Shown: positions 54,619 to 63,685, counted from the first letter of the stretch. The stretch: DNA of 64,000 nt from Halovibrio salipaludis (GCF_002286965.1 NZ_NSKD01000002.1:186001-250000), one strand, 5' to 3'. A program made the numbers and translations. The notes: generated by a model not told the origin, from the sequence alone.

Positions 54619-55434
54619 ATGCAGAGCATCGAAACGGTCTGGGGCGACATACTGGAGGCGAGAGCCAGGGGGCAGAGTCTGCCCGTTCCCGCAACCGATA
54701 CGGAACCATCTCCGGTAGAGCAGCTGCTGCGCGTGTTCCGGCCCCTGTGTCCCGGAGAAAACGGCTGGGTTATCGGGCAGCTGGGGCAGAGCCTGGATGG
54801 CCGTATTGCCACGGCTTCGGGCGCATCCCGTTACATTAACGGGGATGATGGGCTGACCCATCTGCACCGGCTGCGGGCGATCGCCGATGCCGTGGTGGTG
54901 GGTGCTGGTACGGCACTTGAGGATAATCCCCGTCTTACGGTCAGGCGTGTGGCCGGACATCAGCCAGTGCGCGTGGTGGTGGACCGCAGGGACCGCCTGC
55001 CCGGGGACCACCACCTGCTCACGGATGGAGATGCACCCACCCTCCACCTGGTGGCCGGGGATGCCACTCCGGAGTGTGATCGGCCCTGCCCGGAAACCGG
55101 GGTCACCCGCGTGCCCTGCCTGGATCCGGAAAGTGAGACCATTGATCCGGACCGGGTTCTGGCAGTGCTGGCGTGTTTCGGCCTTGGGCGTGTCTTCGTG
55201 GAAGGCGGCGGTCGCACGGTTTCAGCGTTCCTGACAGCCGGCCGGCTTGACCGGCTGCATGTGATGGTCGCCCCCATGATTATAGGTAGCGGCTATCCCG
55301 CCTTTACGCTGCCTGAAGTAGACCGTCTGTCTGATGCCATATGGCCTGAGGCCCAGGTGGTGAATCTGGGCAGTGACGTGTTGTTTGACCTTGATCTCAG
55401 GCGCTCCGGCGGCTCCCTCCGGGCACAGGAATAA
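54619..55434 (+). CDS. RibD C-terminal-domain reductase
   Basis: A 271-residue dihydrofolate-reductase-like protein (RibD_C). Characteristic segments: IGQLGQSLDGRIATASGAS (about 55), LHRLRAIADAVVVGAGTALEDNPRLTVR (about 80-107), PVRVVVDRRDRLP and GLGRVFVEGGGRTVSAFL near 195. It lacks the RibD deaminase domain, so it would reduce a riboflavin/pterin-like ribosylamino substrate with NADPH. ATG 54619 is used; the frame is open further upstream but overlaps the divergent DCC gene. It converges on the flippase-like gene with a 38-base overlap. Confidence 0.8.
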   Translation: MQSIETVWGDILEARARGQSLPVPATDTEPSPVEQLLRVFRPLCPGENGWVIGQLGQSLDGRIATASGASRYINGDDGLTHLHRLRAIADAVVVGAGTALEDNPRLTVRRVAGHQPVRVVVDRRDRLPGDHHLLTDGDAPTLHLVAGDATPECDRPCPETGVTRVPCLDPESETIDPDRVLAVLACFGLGRVFVEGGGRTVSAFLTAGRLDRLHVMVAPMIIGSGYPAFTLPEVDRLSDAIWPEAQVVNLGSDVLFDLDLRRSGGSLRAQE

Positions 55435-56287
55435 GGCCCGGCAGGCTGCCCAGAAGGATGACCACCCCGTAGGCAATGCTGAGTGCCACCCCCTCGTTGG
55501 CGGGCAAGCCTGCCAGAGGCCACAGGGCGGCGGCAACGCCCTCGCGAACCCCCCATCCGGCAATACTCACAGGCAGTACCATACTGAGCAACAGGCAGGC
55601 GTGAAGAGCAAGTTTTTCCAGTGTGAGCGGTTGCGTGGCGATACCGGCATCCAGCAGTGCCAGGGTCGCGAAATAGGTGGCCACTACCGCCAGGGAGAGG
55701 GCCAGCTGGATGACCGGCGATGGCCAGCGAAGGAGGGCGGTATGAACATCCGCGCGGAGCAGGGCGCTGTAATCCCGGACCCTGGGCAGACGCCCTGCGG
55801 CGATCGCCAGCAACAGCACAAGGGCAGCGCCCCATAGCCATTGCCCGCTGAGTTGCGGGCCAGGGAGGGCGAAAGGCGGGGTAATGAGCAGGAGCGCTGT
55901 AATGGTGAGCACAAGGGCCAGCTGACCGGAGAAGCGCTCAATCATCACACTGTGGGCAGCCGCGCTGGTGCGTGCTTCCGGATGCCGGGCGCGCCAGGCG
56001 CGTTCCACATCCCCGACCACCCCGCCCGGCATGATCTGGTTGACCAGCGTTGCCCGGTAATAGGCGACAACGCTTTCCCTGGAACCCAGTGGAAGGCCCA
56101 GACGATAGGCTGTGTAACGCCAGCGCAGGGCGGAAAGCACCACCTGGGGTATTGAAAGGGCAAGGGCGGCAACCAGGCTCCAGGCGGGCAGGCGCTGCAG
56201 AACCGTAACCACCTCCGCGGGTTGGATGGTCATCGCCACCACCCCCAGCAATGCCAGGCTTACCAGCAGTCGACCGTAACGCTTCAC
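55397..56287 (-). CDS. Flippase-like membrane protein (LPG_synthase_TM/UPF0104)
   Basis: A 296-residue polytopic protein with about 7-8 transmembrane helices. RWRYTAYRLGLPLG and LVNQIMPGGVVGDVERAWRAR (about 85) are typical of the lysylphosphatidylglycerol synthase TM family, together with a late IAGWGVREGVAAALW. GTG 56287 is chosen since it overlaps the preceding stop as GTGA. Members without a catalytic C-terminal domain are thought to move or handle lipid-linked molecules. Last gene of the operon 59588-55397. Confidence 0.82.
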   Translation of the reverse strand: MKRYGRLLVSLALLGVVAMTIQPAEVVTVLQRLPAWSLVAALALSIPQVVLSALRWRYTAYRLGLPLGSRESVVAYYRATLVNQIMPGGVVGDVERAWRARHPEARTSAAAHSVMIERFSGQLALVLTITALLLITPPFALPGPQLSGQWLWGAALVLLLAIAAGRLPRVRDYSALLRADVHTALLRWPSPVIQLALSLAVVATYFATLALLDAGIATQPLTLEKLALHACLLLSMVLPVSIAGWGVREGVAAALWPLAGLPANEGVALSIAYGVVILLGSLPGLIPVPGGSRRSA

Positions 56288-58188
56288 GGTTGCCGCGCTT
56301 CTGAGGGTGGAAGCGCAAGCAGGTCCAGGTGATCCACCCGAATCCGCAGCTGCCCGCTCCGCGCCTGGGCATTGCGCTGGGCCTGCCATCGGTCAATGGC
56401 GGATTGGTCCCCGGGCGCCTGTTCACGGGCAGCCTGGCACCATCCCGCCATGAGCGCCTGCTGGAGGTGGGAGTCACGGTGATCCAGCTCCCAGGGGCTG
56501 GGATCGGTTAGGACCTCAAAGCCATGTGCTGTCAGGGCTTCGGACAGGATCCTGGTGGCGTCAGGGCCGGTAGCGCTGCCGGTGCCCTTGTCACGGTGCT
56601 GGTGCTCATTGACGGTCTTTCGAAGCCATTGATCTTCTGAATCAGAAGGTTGCAGCTCAAAGTTGCCGCAGTAGTTGAGGGCCATCAGGAGGGGCGCATG
56701 GCGGTGGGCGGCAGTCGCCGCCAGGGCCTCGAGCCACTCGCGGCTCATCAGGTCGAGCAGGGCTGAGGCGGTGATCAGGTCCACTTTCTCAGGAATGACC
56801 TCATTCAGGTTCGTCGCAGTAACCTGCTTCTGCCACCAATGGGTGGTTGAGCCATTGCCCATTTGGGGCTGGTGGATCGTGGGGGCCAGCGCGGGATCCG
56901 GTTCCACCATCAACCACTGCTGGGGATCAGGGAGTCGGGGAGTCAGGTACCGCTGGTTGGATCCGGTACCGGCGCCGAGATCGCAGATTGCGAGGGGCGT
57001 CTGGGGTGTCGCGATTCGATCCCGGAGTCTGGTGGTTAACCGCTCACTGCGGGCTTTTTGGTCGGCCCGCTCACGCAGCCCAAGCCAGCCGGCCTCAAAG
57101 ACGGCGCTGCCTTGTTCCGGACGGCAGGTTTTCAGGGCGCCCTCGAATTCCCGGGCAGTCATGGACCAGGTCCGGAGACTGCGGGCTGACCCACAGGCTG
57201 CACGGGCCTGGCTGTGAAGCTGATCCGGGTGGTTAAGCCAGGCGTGGATATGGTCTTTTAGTGCCGTATGATCGCCGGCTGGATGCAGGCGTACGCCGGG
57301 ACGATCGGCGGTTTCGGCAAGGGCGCCGCCGTCAGAGCTCAACACTGGAAGCCCGGCCGCAAGCGCTTCATCGATCACCATGCCATAGCCTTCGTAACGC
57401 GCGGGCAGTATGAAACCGTGGGCGTGGTTCCACAGGGGGATCAGGTTCTCGCCCTCCAGCTCCCCGGTGAGTGTGACCTGATCCGTGAGGCCGTACTGGG
57501 CCAGCATCCCGCGAAGGCGGGCAGTGAAGTCGGGGTTCCGTGTGGTGCTTCCCGCCAGGGTCAGGTGCCAGTGTTCACCGGCGAATGGGGCAAGGGCGGC
57601 AGCAAGAATGTCCTGCCCCTTACGCGGTGCCAGGTGGGCTACGCAGAGCAGTTCAAGCGTGGTCCCCCGGTCGCGGGGCTTGTGGGGCTCCGGCAACTGC
57701 GCCATGGCAACGCCTGGGGGCGCGACCGTCACGCTGGCTTCCTGGACACCGTACGCTGCCAGTTCGCGGGCCGTGCTCTGGCTCGTGGTGACGACGGAGG
57801 CCATGCTTGCAAGTGCGCGCCGCTCGCTGTCGAACAGGTGAGCCCGGGTCTCGTCGGGCAGCCCTGTCTCCAGGGCCAGGGGGTGATGGATGAGCGCCGT
57901 CAGGCGGAGCCGCTGCGAATGGGGCTCAACCGCTTCCGGAACGCCACCGAGCGCCAGTCCATCAATGACCACGCTGGCCCCGTCGGGCAGGCGCCGAAGG
58001 CACTGCTCCATGGCCTTGCGGGCTCGGTCGTCGGCTATCGGGAACCGGCCGGACAGGCCCTCGATCCGCACGGACCAGCCGCCTGCCTCCAGGGCCGCTG
58101 CCAGCTCCCGCACATAAGCGTAGCCGCCTGTGTGCTGACCGGGGTCGCCGGGGACAATGAACGTCAGGTCGTGGTCAGAGGTCGCCAC
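56284..58188 (-). CDS. Glycosyltransferase-methyltransferase fusion
   Basis: A 634-residue two-domain enzyme starting at GTG 58188. The N-terminal about 360 residues are a GT4 glycosyltransferase (FIVPGDPGQHTGGYAYVREL, CVAHLAPRKGQDILAAALAP, ARYEGYGMVIDEALAAGLPVL with the EX7E pair). The C-terminal about 240 residues are a class I SAM methyltransferase (ICDLGAGTGSNQRYLTPRL, VDLITASALLDLM). The start lies 14 bases inside the end of the PTPS-like gene. It would add and methylate a sugar on an unknown lipid or pterin-like acceptor. Confidence 0.82.
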   Translation of the reverse strand: MATSDHDLTFIVPGDPGQHTGGYAYVRELAAALEAGGWSVRIEGLSGRFPIADDRARKAMEQCLRRLPDGASVVIDGLALGGVPEAVEPHSQRLRLTALIHHPLALETGLPDETRAHLFDSERRALASMASVVTTSQSTARELAAYGVQEASVTVAPPGVAMAQLPEPHKPRDRGTTLELLCVAHLAPRKGQDILAAALAPFAGEHWHLTLAGSTTRNPDFTARLRGMLAQYGLTDQVTLTGELEGENLIPLWNHAHGFILPARYEGYGMVIDEALAAGLPVLSSDGGALAETADRPGVRLHPAGDHTALKDHIHAWLNHPDQLHSQARAACGSARSLRTWSMTAREFEGALKTCRPEQGSAVFEAGWLGLRERADQKARSERLTTRLRDRIATPQTPLAICDLGAGTGSNQRYLTPRLPDPQQWLMVEPDPALAPTIHQPQMGNGSTTHWWQKQVTATNLNEVIPEKVDLITASALLDLMSREWLEALAATAAHRHAPLLMALNYCGNFELQPSDSEDQWLRKTVNEHQHRDKGTGSATGPDATRILSEALTAHGFEVLTDPSPWELDHRDSHLQQALMAGWCQAAREQAPGDQSAIDRWQAQRNAQARSGQLRIRVDHLDLLALPPSEARQP

Positions 58189-58573
58189 GGTAGCTGGCCC
58201 AGGCGATGTGCGATTCGCTGAGGGTGATCGCCAGGCCACTGATGCCGTGGGCGGATTCACCCAGGCGGCCGGCCTTGATGGCGTCGGCCATCCGCTGGAA
58301 CACCATGCCCGCCATGAATTCGGTGGTGGTGTTGCGGCCCTTGAGATCCGGGTGGTCGTCCAGGTTGCGCATGTTGAACTCACCCAGAACCTCGCCGAGC
58401 ACCTGGGTTGCCAGGCCAATGTCCACAACCAGATCATTGTCATCGAGCCGCGGCCTCTCAAAGGTGGCATCCACCACGTAGGTTGCGCCGTGCAGGGCCT
58501 GGGCCGGGCCGAATGCCTCCCCGCTGAAACTGTGGGCGATCATCATGTGCTGTCTGACGGTCAACTGATACAT
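58175..58573 (-). CDS. PTPS/QueD-family protein with altered active site
   Basis: A 132-residue protein of the 6-pyruvoyl tetrahydropterin synthase fold. Compared with E. coli QueD: the first zinc His is kept (MIAHSF), the second is kept but the third is lost (HGATY instead of HGHSF), the catalytic Cys is replaced by Ala (four residues before that His), LDHH becomes LDDH, and the late Glu (LSESHIAWASY) is kept. So it may not catalyse the normal reaction. It lies 13 bases after the dehydrogenase gene in one operon. Confidence 0.75.
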   Translation of the reverse strand: MYQLTVRQHMMIAHSFSGEAFGPAQALHGATYVVDATFERPRLDDNDLVVDIGLATQVLGEVLGEFNMRNLDDHPDLKGRNTTTEFMAGMVFQRMADAIKAGRLGESAHGISGLAITLSESHIAWASYRGDL

Positions 58574-58586
58574 GGCATCCTCGGGG

Positions 58587-59588
58587 TCAGTGGTTTTCCG
58601 GGTAGCGCACCCGGTGGCACAGGGCCGTGCTGCCATCACGGCAGAGCGCTGTCATGGTCTCGGGCAGCGCCTCGAAGTCGCTTTCACCATCAATGAGTAC
58701 GTCCAGCTCCGGACTTGCGAGCAGTGACAGCGCCAGTTCCAGGCGGTCCCGGTGGGTCCACGCGGGGCGGCGTTCCGGGCTGACGCGGCCAACCTGGCTG
58801 GCCCTGAGAGTCAGGCGGCGGGAATGGAAGGCGCCCCCGAGCGTGACACTGACCGGCTGGTCGCCGTACCAGCTCATCTCGACGATCCGGCCCTCGGTGC
58901 CCGCAAGGGCGATGGCGTGGTCGAGGCCTGCCGGATTGCCGCTGGCATGGATCACCAGGTCATGGTCATCACTCTGGAGATCCGGATCAAAGCGTACGCC
59001 CAGTTCCGAGAGGATGCCGTGGCGGGAAGGTTCTGTATCCACGGCTGTTACCCGCGCACCCGGCAGGCGCTGGCAGAGCCAGGCCATGAGGGCCCCCACG
59101 ACACCACAGCCAACCACCGCGATGCGCTCCCCAACCGCGGCCTGTGCGTCCCAGACACCGTTGATGGCTGTTTCCATGTTGGCAGCAAGGATGGCGCGCT
59201 CTGCCGGCACATTGTCGGGTACCGGTACAACCGCGGAAGCGGGTACCCGGAACCGCGTCTGGTGGGGGAACAGGCTGAAAACAGTACGGCCCTGCAGTTC
59301 GGCGGGCCCCTGAACCACACGGCCAACGTTGCTGTAGCCATGGCGTACGGGCCACGGGAAATCACCCGCCTGGAAGGGCGCCCGCATGCGCTCATGCTCG
59401 GAGCGGGGAATGCGGCCATTGAACACCAGCGACTCCGTGCCACGGCTGATGCCGGTGTACAGGGTGGCGACCTCCACCGTTGGCTCGCTGTCAGGGGCGT
59501 CCAGGTCCGGGTTGGTGGGCTGGATCTCCCCATGGGCTGGGCCAGTGATCCAGAATGAGCGTACTCTTGGGGTGTGATCAGCGGTCAT
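58587..59588 (-). CDS. MDR-family zinc-type dehydrogenase
   Basis: A 333-residue medium-chain dehydrogenase/reductase. GTESLVFNG and RHGYSNVGRVVQG lie where the catalytic-zinc region and GHExxG motif are expected; the usual zinc Cys and GHE are absent. The Rossmann motif is IAVVGCGVVGALMAWL (about 153). It is first in the leftward operon MDR-PTPS-GT/MT-flippase and divergent from the phosphatidyltransferase gene 68 bases away. Substrate unknown. Confidence 0.8.
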   Translation of the reverse strand: MTADHTPRVRSFWITGPAHGEIQPTNPDLDAPDSEPTVEVATLYTGISRGTESLVFNGRIPRSEHERMRAPFQAGDFPWPVRHGYSNVGRVVQGPAELQGRTVFSLFPHQTRFRVPASAVVPVPDNVPAERAILAANMETAINGVWDAQAAVGERIAVVGCGVVGALMAWLCQRLPGARVTAVDTEPSRHGILSELGVRFDPDLQSDDHDLVIHASGNPAGLDHAIALAGTEGRIVEMSWYGDQPVSVTLGGAFHSRRLTLRASQVGRVSPERRPAWTHRDRLELALSLLASPELDVLIDGESDFEALPETMTALCRDGSTALCHRVRYPENH

Positions 59589-59656
59589 GATGGGCGCCTT
59601 GGGATTGGTTCGGGACCATTATTGACCCTGCCGGGGGTCACGACAAAGGGGAAGAA

Positions 59657-60403
59657 ATGGCCAGTGAGAAAATTCCGGATCGAACCGGTGCCAGTCGGGA
59701 ACTGCTGCTGACGGCGTTGCCCTTCACTGTGGTTACGGGCGGGATCTGGTGGTGGATGGGCATGCCGCTGGTTTCTCTCGCCCTGCCATTGGCGGGGTAC
59801 GCCCTGCTTGCCTGGCTGGTCGTGGCGGGCGTCCCAGGGCAGCAGGGGATCGGTCCTGCCAACAGGGTGACTTTCTACCGGGCGCTGGGTGTGGTCATTC
59901 TCGCCGGCATTCTGCTTGAACCGCAGCTTCTGGCCGTCGCCCAGTGGGCCTGGGTTATGCTGGCGCTGGCAGTCCTCATTCTGGATGGTCTCGACGGCTA
60001 CCTGGCGCGCCGTTTCAGCGTGAGTACGTATTTCGGGGCACGTTTTGACATGGAAGTGGACGCGGCTCTGATCCTGACGCTCAGCCTGGCGGTCTGGGGG
60101 CTCGGCATCACCGGGCCCTGGGTTATGCTGCTGGGGCTGATGCGCTACCTCTTTGTGGCCGCCGGCTGGATCTGGCCCTGGGTCAATTGCCCCTTGCCCG
60201 AAAGCTTCCGGCGTAAGACCATCTGTGTATGGCAGATTGCCAGCCTGGTGATCGTCCTGGTGCCGATCACGCCGTCCTGGCTTGCGGTCTGGATACTGGC
60301 GCCGGCACTGATGCTGCTGGCGTACTCATTCACCGTGGATCTGGCCTGGCTCTACCGGGCGGGAGGACAGCATGAAACGCAAAGGCATGGCACTGAAACG
60401 TAA
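59657..60403 (+). CDS. CDP-alcohol phosphatidyltransferase family protein
   Basis: A 248-residue membrane enzyme with about six helices. The motif DGLDGYLARRFSVSTYFGAR followed by FDMEVDA fits D(x)2DG(x)2AR(x)8G(x)3D(x)3D exactly. It transfers a phosphatidyl group from CDP-diacylglycerol to an alcohol; the acceptor here is unknown. GGGGAAGAA precedes the ATG. Its end overlaps the YceI start by 32 bases. Context links it to the glycosyltransferase operon on the other strand. Confidence 0.88.
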   Translation: MASEKIPDRTGASRELLLTALPFTVVTGGIWWWMGMPLVSLALPLAGYALLAWLVVAGVPGQQGIGPANRVTFYRALGVVILAGILLEPQLLAVAQWAWVMLALAVLILDGLDGYLARRFSVSTYFGARFDMEVDAALILTLSLAVWGLGITGPWVMLLGLMRYLFVAAGWIWPWVNCPLPESFRRKTICVWQIASLVIVLVPITPSWLAVWILAPALMLLAYSFTVDLAWLYRAGGQHETQRHGTET

Positions 60404-60998
60404 CGCACTTGTTGCGGGCATCCTTACAGGGGGACTTGTGACCGGCGGCAATGCGGTTGCGGAGCCTCAACAATACACCATCGACGATGAACACTTCACC
60501 ATGACCTTCAAGGTCATGCACATCGGCTATGCCCGGGTGATCGGGATGTTCCGCGATGTGGAGGGGCAGTTTGTCTATGACCCGGAGACACAGACTGTCA
60601 GCGACGGCGAAGTCGTCTTTCAGGCGGAGAGCGTGTTTACCAATCATAAGGAACGGGACGAGCACCTGCGGGGCGAGGACTTCCTGAATGTTTCCGAGCA
60701 CCCGGAGATCCGCTTTGAGGTCACGGGTTTTGAGATGACCGGGGAATCCACCGGGAAACTGACCGGGGATCTGTCGATGCTGGGCGAGACCAACCCGGTC
60801 ACGCTTGATGTGGTCCTGAACAAGGCCGCAGAGTACCCCATCGGACACGGTGACTATACGCTGGGGCTGTCGGCGCACGCTGTGATTGAGCGCAGTGACT
60901 GGGGGATGACCTATGGGGTTGCGGATGACCTGGTAGGGGATGAAGTGCGGCTGCAGTTTGAGTTCGAGGCCAACCGCGACGATGGCGGCTGGTTCTGA
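60372..60998 (+). CDS. YceI-family periplasmic lipid-binding-like protein
   Basis: A 208-residue protein with a signal peptide (cleavage near NAVA|EPQQYT), then the YceI lipocalin-like domain: TIDDEHFTMTFKVMHIGYAR, SVFTNHKERDEHLRGEDFLN and HPEIRFEV. YceI proteins bind isoprenoid lipids in the periplasm. An internal ATG seven residues later (MALKRNALV) is an alternative start. Co-transcribed with the phosphatidyltransferase. Confidence 0.88.
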   Translation: MKRKGMALKRNALVAGILTGGLVTGGNAVAEPQQYTIDDEHFTMTFKVMHIGYARVIGMFRDVEGQFVYDPETQTVSDGEVVFQAESVFTNHKERDEHLRGEDFLNVSEHPEIRFEVTGFEMTGESTGKLTGDLSMLGETNPVTLDVVLNKAAEYPIGHGDYTLGLSAHAVIERSDWGMTYGVADDLVGDEVRLQFEFEANRDDGGWF

Positions 60999-61026
60999 GG
61001 GCCGCGCCGGGCGGCCCTGGATCCTG

Positions 61027-61353
61027 TCAGGCAACTCTCACCAGATGGTCACCCCCGGAAGACTGGGCGACCTGTTCCGCGACACGGTTGAACACGTGGT
61101 AGGCCTCGGGAGCATGGGTATCCAGCGCGGTGCCGACGTATCCGAAGTCATCCCCGATGGGCTGCCCCGAGGCGATGACCCGGAAGTCCACCCGCGTCTC
61201 GGGAGTTCCCGCCTTCAGTGGGACCTCCACCCACAGGTGAACCCGTTTCTCGGCGGGGATATACTCGGTACGCACAACCCGGAAGCCGTCGGTCAGTGTC
61301 AGAGAGGTATCGTTGCCTGAGGCATCGAGGCGGTACTTGAGGATGGTTTTCAT
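61027..61353 (-). CDS. Small conserved protein (DUF7352-like)
   Basis: A 108-residue protein (MKTILKYRLDASGNDTSLTL...) with a beta-rich pattern including RVHLWVEVPLKAG and GYVGTALDTHAPEAYHVF. It resembles small phage/bacterial DUF7352 proteins; function unknown. GGAGACC precedes the ATG. It is upstream of no obvious partner. Confidence 0.55.
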   Translation of the reverse strand: MKTILKYRLDASGNDTSLTLTDGFRVVRTEYIPAEKRVHLWVEVPLKAGTPETRVDFRVIASGQPIGDDFGYVGTALDTHAPEAYHVFNRVAEQVAQSSGGDHLVRVA

Positions 61354-61450
61354 GGCCGGTCTCCTCTGTTGGTGACAGCCACAGTATCGGTTCCTTGACG
61401 AATCGAATAAATAAGGTTTTGTGAGTTTCTGCAACTAAAAAATCTGATAG

Positions 61451-62335
61451 TCAGCGTCCGGAGCAGATTGCCTGTATCCCGGGATGGCGCATGCCCTCCA
61501 CGCCATAGAGGGCGTAGATCTGGTCGCGGACTGCTTCAATGCTGGCAATCTCCTCGACCTGGTACTGGCGACAGACTTCCTCACGGATCACCGTTGGTGC
61601 CGCGAAGACACCAAGCCCCGCACGACCGAACACCTTGATCAGGGCGCTGTCGTCAATTTCCGCGGCCTCGTTCAAACAGATGCCCCGGTCCCGGAACCAC
61701 TGCATCAGCTGCTGGTAATAGGGCGCTTCCAGGGCGCTGGCAAGAAAGGGAACCCCATCCAGGCTGTCCGGAAATCCCGGGGCCAGACGCTGCGCCAGTG
61801 CTGGTTCCGCGAACAGGCTGATGGCGGATTGGCTGAGAGGATTCAGATACCATCGGAAATCCTCGTCGCCTGCCGGCGGCCTGTCGGTGATCACCACGTC
61901 CAACTCGTGGCGTGCGAGGGCGCTGGTGAGGTCCTCCGGGGTTCCGGTGCGGCATCTGAGCGTGATGGGTGTGGGGGTTTCCAGCGCAGGAGCGATAACC
62001 CGGTAGGCAAACAGCTTGTGGATTGAGGCCACAATGCCAACCCGCAGCTTACGGGCCGGTGCCGCCTGCGCGTCGTCAAGCCATGCCTCCAGTTCCTCCG
62101 CAGTGCGGAACATCGGGTCAGCATACTGGAAGACCCTGTGCCCGGTGTCCGTCATGACCAGACGGCGGCCCCGGCGCTCAAACAGGCGGGTTCCAAGGTC
62201 CGCCTCGAACGTGCTTATCTGACTGCTGAGTGTCTGTGGTGCGAGATCCAGCGCTTCCGCTGCGCGGGCGATCGAGCCCTCCCGGGCCACGACCCAGAAA
62301 TGGTGCAGATGCCGATAATTCAACCGTCGGCTCAC
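61451..62335 (-). CDS. LysR-family regulator, NhaR-like
   Basis: A 294-residue regulator starting at GTG 62335 (AGAGGAT about 7 bases upstream). The N terminus RRLNYRHLHHFWVVAREGSI with AEALDLAPQTLSSQISTFE is the NhaR-type HTH (NYxHLxxFW, typical). The C-terminal effector domain runs from about 90. NhaR activates the Na+/H+ antiporter gene nhaA and stress genes in E. coli; no antiporter gene is adjacent here. Divergent from the HDAC-like gene, 76 bases apart. Confidence 0.85.
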   Translation of the reverse strand: MSRRLNYRHLHHFWVVAREGSIARAAEALDLAPQTLSSQISTFEADLGTRLFERRGRRLVMTDTGHRVFQYADPMFRTAEELEAWLDDAQAAPARKLRVGIVASIHKLFAYRVIAPALETPTPITLRCRTGTPEDLTSALARHELDVVITDRPPAGDEDFRWYLNPLSQSAISLFAEPALAQRLAPGFPDSLDGVPFLASALEAPYYQQLMQWFRDRGICLNEAAEIDDSALIKVFGRAGLGVFAAPTVIREEVCRQYQVEEIASIEAVRDQIYALYGVEGMRHPGIQAICSGR

Positions 62336-62411
62336 GTCCGATCCTCTTTCAGGTTGGCAGGATACCGGTCCCCTTATACAGTTAGACGGTCCCGATTTGA
62401 AAGGTCGTCTT

Positions 62412-63317
62412 TTGATTCCGATCATCCATCACCCATGCTACAGCTTCCCGTTCCCGGGGTCGCATCGGTTTCCCATGAGCAAGTTCGGCCTGCTCATGGA
62501 CCATCTCAATGAAGCCGGGATCGCCTGTTCCGGGAACCGTTTCAGACCGGGGCGGTGCCGGCAGGAGTGGCTGCATGCAGTGCACAGTCCGGATTACATT
62601 GAACGGTTCCGTAACAATGGCCTGACTTCCCGGGAACTCAAGCGTGTGAACCTGCCCTGGAGCGAAGGGCTGGTGCGGCGAACCCTTACCTCACCGGCGG
62701 GCACGGTCCTGGCAGCGCAGCTGGCACTGCATTACGGCGTTGCCTGCCATCAGGCAGGGGGGACCCATCACGCCCAGTATGACGTCGCGGCTGGGTTCTG
62801 CATTATCAATGACCTGGCTGTGACATCCCATGTGCTGCTTGAACGGAATCGGTTGGAGCGGATCCTGATCTTCGATTGCGACGTGCATCAGGGCGATGGC
62901 ACTGCCCGCCTGTTGGCGGATGAGCCCCGAGCCATCACCTGTTCCATCCACTGTGGTCGCAACTTCCCCTTCACCAAGGCCCTGAGCGACGTGGATGTAG
63001 CCCTGCCGGACGGGCTGGAGGACGATGACTACCTGAACGAGGTATCCAACTGCCTGCACGCACAGCTGGACCGGTGGCAGCCCGACCTGGTGCTGTACGC
63101 CGCAGGGGTGGACATCTATGCCGGAGACCCGTTGGGGCGTCTGGGTGTCAGCCTTGAAGGCATCCGCCAGCGGGAGGCGCTGGTACTGGAAACCCTGAAA
63201 CAGCGCGGCACCCCAGTGGCCACCGTGATCGCCGGCGGCTACGACGACGATCGCCAGGCGCTCGCACGGCGCCACGCCATGGTCACGGAGGAGGCGGCCC
63301 GGCTCTACGCTTCCTGA
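62412..63317 (+). CDS. Histone deacetylase-family (acetoin utilisation-like) protein
   Basis: A 301-residue zinc deacetylase. TTG 62412 is used as start (AAAGG 8 bases before, MIPIIHHPCYSF begins the family). Active-site segments: GGTHHAQYDVAAGFCIIND (tandem His), LIFDCDVHQGDGTA (zinc Asp and His), AGVDIYAGDPLGRL (second zinc Asp) and VIAGGYDDD. Class close to bacterial AcuC/HDAC-like enzymes that deacetylate lysine or polyamines. Its end overlaps the convergent hemoglobin gene by 13 bases. Confidence 0.87.
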   Translation: MIPIIHHPCYSFPFPGSHRFPMSKFGLLMDHLNEAGIACSGNRFRPGRCRQEWLHAVHSPDYIERFRNNGLTSRELKRVNLPWSEGLVRRTLTSPAGTVLAAQLALHYGVACHQAGGTHHAQYDVAAGFCIINDLAVTSHVLLERNRLERILIFDCDVHQGDGTARLLADEPRAITCSIHCGRNFPFTKALSDVDVALPDGLEDDDYLNEVSNCLHAQLDRWQPDLVLYAAGVDIYAGDPLGRLGVSLEGIRQREALVLETLKQRGTPVATVIAGGYDDDRQALARRHAMVTEEAARLYAS

Positions 63318-63685
63318 GGTTCGAGAAGCCAGGCCCTGAGGTTGGTGAGGATCCGGTCGGCAATCCGGTGTGCCCGATCCGCATAGGGTCCGTCGAAGCG
63401 CTCATTCAGGGTTGCATGGAAGTGGTCGCCCCAGCGCTCGAAGTGTTCGGGTTCCAGCGGCTGCTTCGCGTGAACAGCCTCATGTTTGGCAACCATGTTC
63501 CGCGTGTACGCCCCGCGCTCGCCCAGCAGCATCTTGCGCCAGTAGGCTTCGATGGTCGGCAGGTGATGATCCAGATCGATGCCCGCGGTTTCCAGGAAGA
63601 CGGGTGCCATGACGGGGTCCTGAAGCAGGCGCCCATAGAACGCGTGAACAAACTGGTGGATGGCTTCCGGGGTGTCGAGATCCAT
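63305..63685 (-). CDS. Group III truncated hemoglobin
   Basis: A 126-residue 2-on-2 globin. TPEAIHQFVHAFYGRLLQDP (helix A/B), HHLPTIEAYWRKMLLG (helix E region with Tyr-Trp) and the proximal His in NMVAKHEAVHAKQPL are characteristic. It binds O2 or NO. ATG 63685 is the only convincing start. Adjacent to the HDAC gene only by convergent position. Confidence 0.85.
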   Translation of the reverse strand: MDLDTPEAIHQFVHAFYGRLLQDPVMAPVFLETAGIDLDHHLPTIEAYWRKMLLGERGAYTRNMVAKHEAVHAKQPLEPEHFERWGDHFHATLNERFDGPYADRAHRIADRILTNLRAWLLEPQEA

